A DNA stretch of 64,000 nucleotides from CAILZL01 sp049840395 (GTDB lineage: Bacteria > Pseudomonadota > Gammaproteobacteria > Steroidobacterales > Steroidobacteraceae), in NCBI GenBank assembly GCA_049840395.1, contig JASGLD010000001.1, positions 868,001-932,000 on the forward strand, written 5' to 3'. Both the position numbers and the translations under genes were made by a program. Below, one piece after another: positions 26,291 to 35,187 of this stretch. The notes below the pieces were generated by a model. It did no database searches. It saw only the letters and a list, made by a program, of their open reading frames with translations, and was not told the DNA's origin. Numbering within the stretch: the stretch's first letter is position 1; every line of letters starts with the position of its first letter.

Positions 26291-27917
26291 TTAGCGCTTT
26301 GGATCGCGACCGGTGTCGTTACTTGATCCTGTGCCGAGACCCAGGCCCTGCGGCGGCGGTGTCAGGTTCACGTGACTATTGCCCTGGTCATCGACGACTT
26401 CGCGCGCATCGCCCGGACGGCATTGCCAGGTTTCCAGGCGCGTACCGCCTGCACCTGCCTGCATGTTGCCGGCGCTGTTGCTGGTGCCGGGATATTCGCG
26501 CACCAGTACCCAGGGTTGAGTCAGGCGTTCTGCATCGGTCACCGTCATCGTCACTTGCAGACGATCCGGTGCCAGCAATTCATATCGCTCGCGCACCTGC
26601 ATGTTGCCGCTGTTGGGAACGCCATAGAACAGATCATCTTCGGGCGCGAAACCCAACGTATTCGATGACCAGTGTTTGATCTTCCCACCAGCCGATGGAA
26701 TGCCCCATGTAGGCAATGGCTGTGTTAGTGCGATCGAGCTTGGCGGGATGCGTGCGACCATCCATGAAGATTTCGCGTGTCTCGCCGCCGACATCGAGCA
26801 GGATGCTATTACCGGGTTTGAAGAAGAACACCGGCGGATACGCAAACCAGATTTGTCGCGGCACGCCATTGGGCCAGCAACCGGCGAACTTGAATTCACC
26901 TTTGCCGGCTTGCTGATTGCGAATGTAGGCCTGAGCCGCTTCAAGATACTGCGGCTTGAGCGGTGGCCAGATGCTGATGCTTTCGTAGTTGACCACCTTG
27001 CCATCGTAGTCGCGATCCGATTGCCAACCGATGCCCCACAACTTCGGCAATGATTTGATCGAATCGCGTGTCATGTTGCGCGTAAACCTGGCATTGGCAG
27101 GCGCCGGTTTGCGCAGGGCAGGGGCGACGTTGAACGCTGTGGTAGTGGTGTTGTCCGTTTTCGGCAGACAGAAGCGTGTGGCCCATGAGGCTTCCGCTGC
27201 ACGTCGATAACGGGTGGTGAACGTCCAAGGTGCATTGAAGTAAGTCGGCGCTTCCATGCTGAGGGTTTTTTCCAGCGTGTTCTTATCAACCAGCCGATAA
27301 CGTTCGACGATGCGTAGATCTGGATCATTACCCAGACCATAGAACACACTTTTGTCTTCACGAACATGCCGGGTCTCGATCACCAGCGTGTCGCCTTCCC
27401 AGGTGGCGACGGGGTCGCCGGTGATGATGTAACCCTCGATAAGATTGTTTGCCTTCGCTGCGCGTTGCAGACCCAATGTTTGCGTAGCGCGGATCACATC
27501 ATGCTGCTGAATCATCACATTGGCAGGGCCATACAGGAACTGCAGCGGATAGGGATACCAGGCAAGACGCGGCATGCCTTCCAGTTCGCAGCTCTGCGAT
27601 GGCGGGTCCACCGCCTTGTCGAGAATGTCTTGAATGGCGGCTGCTACTGGCGCGCGATACTCAGACTTCAATGGTGGTAACTTCAACTTTGCGAGATAAC
27701 TCAGTTCGTCATCCGGCGTATTCACCGGTATCCATTGGCTACCGGTGAATGCAGGCAAATTTTTCAGCGATTCCCAAGTGGCGCCAGGCAGTTGCAGCTG
27801 TGCGCCCGAGGGCAGCACTGGACGCGGTCCTTCCTGCGCCTGAGCGAGGCCATGCAATGACAGGCTGATCATTAACGAGATAGAGCAGCGCAGGGTATGC
27901 AATTGCATGCTGCTCAT
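26291..27917 (-). pseudogene. Double family A protein, split by a frameshift
   Basis: Two tandem family A units form one reading frame of about 540 codons. Unit 1 (about 25-245) has TWEGDTLVIETRHV, unit 2 (about 275-540) has GHSIGWWEDQTLVIEYVGF. Just after this the frame stops (GFRARR), while the +1 frame continues sensibly as LGFAPEDDLFYGVPNSGNMQ through VERY-like and HVNLTPPP sequence to 26291. Removing one base from the GGGTTT run at 26649-26654 restores it. It is either a recent mutation or a sequence error. ATG 27917 overlaps the upstream DUF6152 stop (ATGA). The 5' half is closely similar to the truncated gene at 63312. Confidence 0.8.
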
Positions 27918-28285
27918 CTGATGGTGGTCCCGTCAGCAAAGGTCATGCTGACGAACTGACCGCCTTGTTGACCATCCTTAAGCGGTCGATAGGTGATCAA
28001 TACCTTACGGCCGACAGTCAGATCGTCCTTGGTCAGGCCCATGTGAATGAACGATTGCGTGGAGCCACCTTCAAAGCCCCATACTTTTTGCTCGCCCTTA
28101 TCATTGGTGACAGCCACCCAGATCCAGCTGTGTGGATTCTTCCATTCCATGCTGTACAACGCACCTTCGAGGGTGCGCTGCTGTGTCATATCAAACATGG
28201 CGTAGGAGTGGTGCGCAGTAGCGCTGTGAATTCCTAGCGCACCGAGCAGACCGACCGCCACCGATTGCGGGATGAAGCGGGCCAT
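27914..28285 (-). CDS. Family B exported protein (DUF6152-like)
   Basis: A 123-aa protein with signal and mature start TAHHSYAMFDMTQQRTLEGA, then LYSMEWKNPHSWIWVAVTN, VWGFEGGSTQSFIHMGLTKD and RKVLITYRPLKDGQQGG. A compact, tail-less member. Its stop overlaps the ATG of the double family A gene, which suggests coupled synthesis of an A-B pair. Confidence 0.85.
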   Translation of the reverse strand: MARFIPQSVAVGLLGALGIHSATAHHSYAMFDMTQQRTLEGALYSMEWKNPHSWIWVAVTNDKGEQKVWGFEGGSTQSFIHMGLTKDDLTVGRKVLITYRPLKDGQQGGQFVSMTFADGTTIR

Positions 28286-28300
28286 CGCGTCCTCGCAGTG

Positions 28301-29140
28301 TTACTGTGTTGCACCCGGTGGAATATAGCCGCCGCTCGGCGGGGTCAGATCCAGCGAGTCATTGACCAATGGCTGGTCGCAGTAGGCCACTTCACCCACC
28401 AGTTCCGAACTCGGCCGACGCGCATAGGCCATGGTGTAGGTGTAGGGTTTGGTCAGAGCCACATTGCTGTTAATGGTGATCTGAACTTCCAGCTCATTCT
28501 TATTGAGTAATTTCCAGCGTTCGACGATGTGTACATTGGGATCGTCGAAGGCCATGCCGTAAGTAATTTCATTGGTAGGGTCGTAACCGACGGAATCGAT
28601 CACCAGCGTGTCGCCATCCCAGCTACCCAGGTTCTCACCTTGATAAGTCGGGAACAGCAGATTCGATTTAGTGTGTTGCTTGCGATTCAGATACACCGGA
28701 CGGAACGTGCCGTAGCCACCGAACACCGTCATGTACTCGGCCGTGGCCGAAACAATGAAGCCGAAGGTCATCATGTCCGGCATGCCGGTGGGTTTGCATA
28801 GACGATTGCGGCCCTGAATCACTTCACCTGCTTTGTCCTGGCGCATCAGCTCAGCACGCTTGGCCTCATAAGCAGCGGTGAATGGAATGTCGCCTTGCTC
28901 TGGCACCGGGCCACGTTTTGCGGAACGCAGGATGCTCCATACACCTACGAAGTTTTGTAGTTTCGCAGGCGCAGGCTTGGGTGCGCCATCAACTTCACTG
29001 CTACGACCAGGAGCGCCAGGAGAACCGCCGCCACCCGCGCCAGGTGATGGTGGATTGGCTTGCGAAAAGCAAGCGCTACTGATCAGCAATGCAACAGCAC
29101 TGCTCATGACGGCGAGTTTGATGCCACCTGGTTTGTTCAT
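28301..29140 (-). CDS. Family A exported protein
   Basis: A 279-aa protein. Signal (to CFSQ), then a Gly/Pro/Ser-rich linker (NPPSPGAGGGGSPGAPG). Conserved blocks: FVGVWSILRSAKRGPVPEQG, NRLCKPTGMPDMMTFGF, GENLGSWDGDTLVIDSVGYD (about 180-199), HIVERWKLLNKNELEVQITI and a closing DLTPPSGGY. The core deviates at GENLG where most members have GHSxG. GGATG-type ribosome site (GAGGATGATTGG) ahead of the ATG. Confidence 0.82.
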   Translation of the reverse strand: MNKPGGIKLAVMSSAVALLISSACFSQANPPSPGAGGGGSPGAPGRSSEVDGAPKPAPAKLQNFVGVWSILRSAKRGPVPEQGDIPFTAAYEAKRAELMRQDKAGEVIQGRNRLCKPTGMPDMMTFGFIVSATAEYMTVFGGYGTFRPVYLNRKQHTKSNLLFPTYQGENLGSWDGDTLVIDSVGYDPTNEITYGMAFDDPNVHIVERWKLLNKNELEVQITINSNVALTKPYTYTMAYARRPSSELVGEVAYCDQPLVNDSLDLTPPSGGYIPPGATQ

Positions 29141-29209
29141 CCAATCATCCTCGGCTGGATCGTATTCTGGTTAATCAAGAATCAGTGGGAGGTAGTGCAG
29201 TTGCTATGT

Positions 29210-29662
29210 TCAAGGAGCCTTGGGTGGTTCTGCTCCTGGTCCAGCTGGACCACCTCCGGGGCCTGCACCGCCCGGTCCACCGCCGAGGCCCATCGTCCTG
29301 CCATCGGATAAAGTGATCTTGACGAGGTTGCCGCCATTGCGACCGTCACGCAGCGGGTTGAGTGAAACAGTGACCTTGTCGCCGGGCTTTACGGTGTCTT
29401 TGTCCCAGCCACTGCGCACTAGTTGATTGGGCCCGGGAGCTTCGATGCCCCAAAGCTGTGGCTTGCCCTGTGTGTCATTGATGTAGACCCACAACGTTGC
29501 ATGAGGATTGCTGAATTGCCAGGTGCGTACTACGCCCTCGGCGGATACCACCTTGTCGTGATCGAACATGGCCGAGCTGTGATGAGCAGTGGCGGAATAA
29601 GTGCATAAGAGCGCCGTGCTCACTGCAATCGCAGTAAACACCCGTGTTGGCAATTGACTCAT
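29210..29662 (-). CDS. Family B exported protein (DUF6152-like), first gene of the nine-gene operon
   Basis: A 150-aa protein. Signal followed by TAHHSSAMFDHDKVVSAEGV, VRTWQFSNPHATLWVYIND, GIEAPGPNQLVRSGWDKDTV and KVTVSLNPLRDGRNGG. It closes with a Gly/Pro tail (GGGPGGAGPGGGPAGPG). Nothing on the same strand lies upstream for 345 bp, so the operon promoter is probably at 29670-29870. Confidence 0.85.
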   Translation of the reverse strand: MSQLPTRVFTAIAVSTALLCTYSATAHHSSAMFDHDKVVSAEGVVRTWQFSNPHATLWVYINDTQGKPQLWGIEAPGPNQLVRSGWDKDTVKPGDKVTVSLNPLRDGRNGGNLVKITLSDGRTMGLGGGPGGAGPGGGPAGPGAEPPKAP

Positions 29663-30006
29663 TGGATCAACCCCGGTTATCTAAAATTTATCGTGTCGTC
29701 AGCAATTCAAGAATGCTGTGCTAGATGGGCATAGTGAGCATGTGTGGGGTTTCGCTCAATATCGCAAAGTGTCGTTTGAGCATGCGATAGTGCACGTCGA
29801 GACAAACTAATGTGCAGACGATATTGGGCAGGTCGCATCAGCATCGTTACATATGCGTAACGATGCTGATGCTGGTTATTTCCGGGGATTTGACGCGAGG
29901 TAGGCGTCGTTGTTACACAGTTTTATTCAGTCACCGGTTTCAAATGTGGCTGCAATAACGTTCAACATCGTCAGTTGCATCGGCAAGATTCAGATCACGT
30001 AGACCC
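29663..30006. promoter_or_regulatory. Promoter region of the nine-gene operon; shared repeat A
   Basis: No gene. From about 29730 to 29872 it is clearly similar to 33510-33655. The best block (29766-29810 against 33549-33593) agrees at 39 of 45 bases and contains GTGTCGTTTGAG and TCGAGACAAACTAA, an imperfect inverted pair. A perfect hairpin follows (29835-29872). The arrangement suggests a regulatory region controlling the leftward operon that starts at 29662. Confidence 0.6.
29835..29872. other. Perfect 16-bp palindrome
   Basis: Arms GCATCAGCATCGTTAC and GTAACGATGCTGATGC around ATATGC. No T-tract on either side. It may be an operator or a small cruciform. The homologous place at 33640 keeps GTTAC and GTAAC but not the long arms. 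Confidence 0.65.
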
Positions 30007-30582
30007 TCATTTGGAGAGTCCAAGATTTCGGGCACGGTCAAATGGTGGATCAACGATGGGTAGATCCTGATTACTATAACTAGGAATAACGAGCTGGATA
30101 TTCTCATTTGTTAAAGTTGTACCATCAATGAATTTCCAAGAATTGCCATCATCATCAGATAGTCCAACGTAATAAGTTTTTTGGGATAAAGTTTTCCCGT
30201 TTGCATCGGTTTCCGAATTTAAGGGCAAGAAGGCGTATCAATATTTTCCGTCAACAATGACCTCAGTTGGGGCAGAAAAGTCGAAGCGCGTATATCTCCA
30301 GTCGGCTTTTTTTAGATTCTCAAAATATAATGATTGTGCTCGTGGAAAATAACCTATCTCGTGATTTATAGCTTCGTACTCTTTTATGGCGGAAAGCGAG
30401 ATAACGCAAATGGCATCAAGCTTTTTCATGCAGTCAGCAAGACGTTGTGCGTCTCTATTGAGAGAGCTAGGTGCTGTGGGTTGCGCGGCCCAGACTGCGA
30501 ACCAGAGGCCAAGTGCAGCGGTAAACAAAAACACTTTGCCAGCTTGCAGTCGGATTGATGTCGGAGTGGCTCGATTCGTCAT
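30007..30582 (-). pseudogene. Exported protein of unknown function interrupted by in-frame TGA
   Basis: One frame runs from ATG 30582 (AAAGGAG upstream) to 30007, broken only by TGA at 30240-30238 (codon 115). Before it reads TEVIVDGKY, after it YAFLPLNSETDANGKT, then YYVGLSDDDGNSWKFIDG. The two parts clearly belong together. There is a signal or TM segment (about 15-33). The C-terminal sequence recalls proteins of about 190 aa with a single small beta domain, but I cannot name a family. Either the gene is dead, or TGA is read through. Confidence 0.7.
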
Positions 30583-30669
30583 GGTAATTCGCTCCTTTAT
30601 TTCCATTGCGATGTTAAAAATGGCAATACCGATTCCACGGATCTGGAGTCCTGACCAAAAAATAGAGTC

Positions 30670-31032
30670 CTAGACATCCATCTTCTCTATCTTTGTCTTG
30701 AATTTTTCTTTCGCGGCTAATTCTCGTATTTTCGGCCGGAGGATTTTATTATTATATTTATTGATGGCCAACGCGACATTGACACCAACTGTACCACCCA
30801 TCATTGGCCCCGCCCAACTCCAAGCCTTTCCAGGCCCAAATAATAAGCTGAGTAATGCGGAAATAATTGCGGAAACCAACGCACTAAAAACAACAGGCTT
30901 AAGTCCTAAGATAAGTTGTCTTCCACCAGAAGTTGCGACTTGATGCTTGGCATTTATAAGAATTTTATTTTGCACGTCATATGATAGTCCGGATAATTCT
31001 GGATACGTTTTTTCCAATCCGGTGATTTTCAT
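30670..31032 (-). CDS. Small membrane protein of unknown function
   Basis: A 120-aa protein from ATG 31032 (AAGGGA upstream). An N-terminal soluble part (ITGLEKTYPELSGLSYDVQN) is followed by two hydrophobic segments (about 47-67 and 72-88), then a Lys/Arg-rich C-terminal tail (KYNNKILRPKIRELAAKEKF). Probably an inner-membrane protein. I do not recognise it. It lies 56 bp after the transglutaminase-type gene on the same strand. Its AT content is above that of its neighbours. Confidence 0.6.
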   Translation of the reverse strand: MKITGLEKTYPELSGLSYDVQNKILINAKHQVATSGGRQLILGLKPVVFSALVSAIISALLSLLFGPGKAWSWAGPMMGGTVGVNVALAINKYNNKILRPKIRELAAKEKFKTKIEKMDV

Positions 31033-31088
31033 AAATTTCCCTTGGTGAAATAATTTCATAAATCATATTTGTGAATGCTTATCTGGCG

Positions 31089-32960
31089 CTACTTATAAAG
31101 ATACTGCGCCCTTAAATCCTGAAGAACCGTCGCTGCTAGTTTTTTTATTTCCGTATAATCGTCACTATTGCAAGTGGGATTCGTGAAGAGCAGTTCGAGT
31201 TTTCTTTTGACGGTGATGAGGTTTTCGGCTTGTATATAACTGGACTCGTAACTACCGATACGAGAGTCGAATTTCGTGGCTTTCGGCAAAGTGCTGATCT
31301 TCAAATTAGAAGGTAAGGTAAGTACGGTTACCTCTTCGCGTGCGCCACCGCTACATGCGAAAGCTAGAGCGCGATTCGGTAACGCCGCGCCAGCAACCAA
31401 ACTTGCAATGCCGATTGGCGTACCGATGCCCAGGTTGTCGTTGAAGGCGCCTGGACCGGGAAGTGTTATGCGCCCCGGTAGATTGAAATCCGACTCATAG
31501 CTGAACCATTGCGTTAAATCGTGTGCGTCTTCGAACTGAAAATCGGCGGTGCCATTTTGGCCGGAGCGCGCGAGTAGTGTGTTAGCGATTTGCGGCAGCT
31601 GCGGCTTGGGCAAGGCGTCTAAGATGACGCGATGGGCGAGGTCGTAGGCACCCGTGGCGGTGACGCTGTTTTTACCTGTGACGGTGCCATCGGTAGCGAT
31701 GGTTGCCGTGGTCTTCACTGAGATCTTGTCGGTTTGGTTGCCGAGCAATGGCGTTTTCATTAAAGCGGACTTGCCATCTCCGCCGCTTGGTACCAGTACG
31801 GTCTTGCCGGTTGAGCTGTCGGGTAAAACACCGAAGCGAGCATAGCCCGAGGTTGAATCAACGAATAGTTGAAATTCAGGGAGATAGGTCATAGCGTGAT
31901 TGAATGCGCTGAGCACTGCGACCTTAGGTAAGGAGTAATCGTTGGTGCCGTTCAGCAACACCGGACTGCTACTGATGCCTTTCGCAGCCAGCAAAGCTTC
32001 TAGCAATACCACGTGGTCTTTGCAGTCTCCATAACGTGCTTGCAGGATGGCGTCGGCGTCGTGGGGTACGAAGCCGCCGACATTCATGAATATCGCGACA
32101 TAGCGAATATTGGCACTAACCCAGCGGTAAATTGCCTCCGCTTGAGCGCGGCGATTCTCGATACCTTGCGTGATTTTATTGGCTTGTTGTTGAACGGCCG
32201 GCGTCACTTTGGCGGCCGGAGTCGCGCCGATCATGTAAGCACGAGCAAAGTCATCGTAATTTTTCAGGCTGGTGGCAGCTACAAAGGGACTTACATCCTC
32301 CATGCCTACCGAACCCGGTTCTGCGAGAGTCGCTGCCTGCTTGCTCAAAGTCCAATGCCATTCGCGTCCAGCTCCTGCGCCCTTAACCTCGCCGCCTGTC
32401 AGTCCATTGCTATCAATTTTCAGATCGATGCCGGCGGCGGTACGCAGTGTCAGTTCGGCGTTCTCATATTCGGCAGTTTTCGCAAACACCTCTTGCATTG
32501 AAAATACGCCGGGAAGTTCTGGTTTCAATTGCTCGCGTCGAATACGCATGTTCAGCGTGGAACCAATTTCGACTTGCGGGAAGATAATGATCTTGAGCTT
32601 GTGATCGCTGAAGGTGGGAGCGTTAGCGCTGGCCGGCAGTTGCTGCACGATGATCTTGTCGGGTGCAACATCAATGCGCTTGCCATCCGTTGTCGAGGTG
32701 TAGGCTTCGATTACGTCAAGCTTTTGTAAGGAATCGCTGAAAGATACCGGCACTTGTCCTAAAAGTGCTACGCCCTGAGCATCGTTGATCTTGACGCTGC
32801 TTGATTCTTCGTAGGTATAGAGTCCGTCGGTTCGCACATCGTAGGTTATAGCGTCTTTAACTATAGTGAAGGGTGCTGCAACGACAGAAGAAGCTGCTCC
32901 AAGAAGAGTGAGCGTCAATGTTATCTTTAAAAGATAGGCGATAAGGTTCGAAGAATTCAT
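31089..32960 (-). CDS. DUF3857 / transglutaminase-like protein
   Basis: A 623-aa protein with signal peptide (to SSVVAAP). Residues about 35-210 are the DUF3857 beta domain (TYEESSSVKINDAQGVALLG). The transglutaminase core follows with a full triad: Cys in ARYGDCKDHVVLLEALL (about 313), His in FNHAMTYLPE (about 356) and Asp in LFVDSTSGY (about 366). A second beta-rich domain ends the chain. Such proteins are periplasmic or outer-membrane-associated and often of unknown substrate; they may crosslink or cleave peptides. No adjacent gene gives a specific role. Confidence 0.9.
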   Translation of the reverse strand: MNSSNLIAYLLKITLTLTLLGAASSVVAAPFTIVKDAITYDVRTDGLYTYEESSSVKINDAQGVALLGQVPVSFSDSLQKLDVIEAYTSTTDGKRIDVAPDKIIVQQLPASANAPTFSDHKLKIIIFPQVEIGSTLNMRIRREQLKPELPGVFSMQEVFAKTAEYENAELTLRTAAGIDLKIDSNGLTGGEVKGAGAGREWHWTLSKQAATLAEPGSVGMEDVSPFVAATSLKNYDDFARAYMIGATPAAKVTPAVQQQANKITQGIENRRAQAEAIYRWVSANIRYVAIFMNVGGFVPHDADAILQARYGDCKDHVVLLEALLAAKGISSSPVLLNGTNDYSLPKVAVLSAFNHAMTYLPEFQLFVDSTSGYARFGVLPDSSTGKTVLVPSGGDGKSALMKTPLLGNQTDKISVKTTATIATDGTVTGKNSVTATGAYDLAHRVILDALPKPQLPQIANTLLARSGQNGTADFQFEDAHDLTQWFSYESDFNLPGRITLPGPGAFNDNLGIGTPIGIASLVAGAALPNRALAFACSGGAREEVTVLTLPSNLKISTLPKATKFDSRIGSYESSYIQAENLITVKRKLELLFTNPTCNSDDYTEIKKLAATVLQDLRAQYLYK

Positions 32961-33763
32961 AACTTATTTCCATATACAAATGAGTGGTTTTCAGAAAATA
33001 GCTATCTGTTCATGCAATACTTAGTGCTTTATTAAACTGGCGATTCGCTACTGGAGTCGCTGATTAATTCATCAAATTCACGTGCTTGACTTTGTTCTAG
33101 AGAGGGCTGGGCTCTCAGTTTGCAATAGCGCTCCATGCGGCATTCGTCTAGAGAATGTTCTCCCCCACGCGCGACAGAGGAATGTATTGGTAGCCATTAC
33201 TTCGCGCATCCGAGCTTCCTGAAGAATTATTTATCCTAAACCTCATCTTGAGTCTGGATGTTATTTATAAAAAACTATAAGAAATCAACGCGATATTGTT
33301 CCGGATTGATAGTGATCTAAATGAAAGTATCGAAATAATTGCTCGCAATCATTGTGTGGTAGTTTTATCAAGTTGCCACCATGTCGCCAGCTTCATGATG
33401 TCTTCATCCAAGCTGCTCTGCTCAGTTTCAGTAAACATTCGTGTATGGTGTAGGTTCACTAGATCAGCTTGGTTATTAATATGTTGTTGGCGCCTAAAGA
33501 GCGTCTGGCTAGATAATTGAGCATGTGTGAGATGTAGATCAATACCGGAAAGTGTCGTTTGAGTGCACGACAGTGCACCTCGAGACAAACTAACGCACTA
33601 TTGATATTGAGTGAGTGGTAATAGTATTTGTTACTCGTGTGTAACATTTTGGATGGGTAATTAGTTGTCTGCCTTCGGTACTGGCTATGCAACCTGGAAT
33701 GCTTTTAGAAACTGCATATGGCTGTTACTTAATTCGCAGTTTAAGTTCAGGGATTAGATCAAT
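32961..33763. other. Gene-free stretch; shared repeat B
   Basis: About 800 bases of low GC with no supported gene. A 79-codon leftward frame (33349-33588) runs through the repeat and is not called. Bases about 33510-33655 are the second copy of the regulatory region seen at 29730-29872. It may drive the rightward gene at 33764, or be the promoter of a lost leftward gene. Confidence 0.5.
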
Positions 33764-34225
33764 ATGCGTTTGATACTTTCATCTTGTCCAACGGCTTCGC
33801 TTGAGAAAAGTGTCTTAGTAATGCTCCTGGTGGTCGGACTATTGTGTGAGCACTGGATTTTGAATGCACTGGGCATTTATGGATTTGGTCAGGTCGGGTT
33901 CCTTGTGCTGTTGGGTTTATTCCTGTTCTTTGCGCTCCCTCACAGGGCAAAACAATTTGCTGAGCTGGTTGAAGATTGCGGCAACAGTTTGCACATCGCC
34001 TACGCCGATAAGAAATTCAATGTATTGCTCGATGAAATTCGATCTGTACAAATCGTGCCGGCGCCACGCTCCACATATCTCGTAAGACTGATTCTGAAAA
34101 AAGTCAAAGGTAGACCTTCCTCTGTGAGATTTTATGGGGCGTTGCCGTCCGAACATCCTGCCATCCGGATGGATTTGGAGAATCTCAAAGATCGAGTGGA
34201 AAAATCACATGAGCGTGTGACCTAG
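33764..34225 (+). CDS. Small two-helix membrane protein of unknown function
   Basis: A 153-aa protein. Two close hydrophobic helices (about 17-36 and 42-60) are followed by a soluble domain of about 90 residues: LVEDCGNSLHIAYADKKFNV, IRSVQIVPAPRSTYLVRLIL and RMDLENLKDRVEK. The layout suggests a membrane-anchored PH-like cytoplasmic domain. No family recognised. A hairpin follows at 34303-34328. Confidence 0.65.
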   Translation: MRLILSSCPTASLEKSVLVMLLVVGLLCEHWILNALGIYGFGQVGFLVLLGLFLFFALPHRAKQFAELVEDCGNSLHIAYADKKFNVLLDEIRSVQIVPAPRSTYLVRLILKKVKGRPSSVRFYGALPSEHPAIRMDLENLKDRVEKSHERVT

Positions 34226-34302
34226 CTCCGATCCGATGAGATCTGGTTTATGAATGGTCGGTTCTTCATGATGTGGCGCTGCCAAAAATTGCCTGGAAGC
34301 CT

Positions 34303-34328
34303 CAGTCACCCTGATTCGAGGGTGACTG
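34303..34328. terminator. Hairpin between convergent genes
   Basis: CAGTCACCCT / AGGGTGACTG, perfect 10-base arms with a GATTCG loop. No strong T-tract. Probably ends transcription from either side. Confidence 0.55.
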
Positions 34329-34360
34329 CATTGAATAACTGATGACTATTAAGCGGTCAG

Positions 34361-34771
34361 TTACTTGGCCGGTGCCGGTGGTGCCGAATTCGCGGGCGGT
34401 GGGTTGCCGCCGGGAGGCGGTGCACTGCCCATGGATTTTTCCATCGCCTGCATTTCCGCCAGCGTGATCTTGCAATCCTTGTTGGCGTCGATGGTGGGAG
34501 GCGGTGCGGTGGCGGTGAATTCCGCCGGCAAAATGTAACCCTTGCTGTCCTTCTCGATCATCTTGTATGAGGAGGGTGGCGCATTGGCGGTCTGCCACTC
34601 TTCATTGGTCAACTTGCCATCACGATTCTTATCGATCGAAAGGATGATGTCGGATACATCGTAGACTTTGCAGGCAGAACCCGCAGGTGCAGCGGTGGTA
34701 TAGACGGGATCTGCAGCCAGTGCGTTCATTGATGTAAAGAGGAACACGGCGGCTAGAGCGTTATATTTCAT
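34361..34771 (-). CDS. Exported EF-hand protein
   Basis: A 136-aa protein with signal (to LAADP). Two EF-hand loops are visible: DKNRDGKLTNEE (about 47-58) and DANKDCKITLAE (about 95-106). In the second the conserved central Gly is Cys. The tail is Pro/Ala-rich (SAPPPGGNPPPANSAPPAP). It should bind calcium in the periplasm or outside the cell. A second, similar protein is at 52638, and both genes have a TGCAY-N12-AAGTGC motif 130-160 bp upstream. Confidence 0.85.
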   Translation of the reverse strand: MKYNALAAVFLFTSMNALAADPVYTTAAPAGSACKVYDVSDIILSIDKNRDGKLTNEEWQTANAPPSSYKMIEKDSKGYILPAEFTATAPPPTIDANKDCKITLAEMQAMEKSMGSAPPPGGNPPPANSAPPAPAK

Positions 34772-35187
34772 ACAATATCCGTGGTTTAGTTGTTTATGGA
34801 CGTTAGAGGCATGTCTGGGCAGATGAAAATAGATTTGGCGGTGCCAGACACTAAGAATGCATCCTATCCATGTTTAGCATGTTGTTGTGCAGCCAATCTC
34901 CATGGCCAAATGACTATTTAGTTCAAATGCATGTGGATGTAACGAAGTGCTACTTGGTTGATGCACTGACGTCGAATTTATCAAGCCTGCAACAAGCAAT
35001 GCCGTGTTAGAAAGAGTGGATTGCAGATGTGGATTCCTGCAATTCGTGCTTCCTTAGTTGCAGTCCATTTCAAAACGGGAGGCTCAGGTGCCGTGATCAG
35101 GTAGGGTGATAATTAGAAAAATAACTTTGAACGCTCAACAAGAAGCGCCTTTGTTCGCCTCGATGCCTAAAATATAACTAGACCGAT
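34772..35187. other. Intergenic region between divergent EF-hand and glk genes
   Basis: No gene. It contains the motif copy at 34928-34953 (listed separately). Promoters for both genes should lie here. Confidence 0.5.
34928..34953. promoter_or_regulatory. TGCAY-N12-AAGTGC motif, copy 1
   Basis: TGCAT then 12 bases (including TGGA and ending CG), then AAGTGC-TAC. It agrees with the 62343 copy at 21 of 26 positions. It lies 157 bp ahead of the EF-hand gene start. Confidence 0.55.

Noticed and set aside
33349..33588. 79-codon leftward frame with a vaguely protein-like translation
   Set aside because: Its 5' end lies inside the non-coding repeat shared with 29730-29872, no ribosome site is present, and copy A does not keep the frame.
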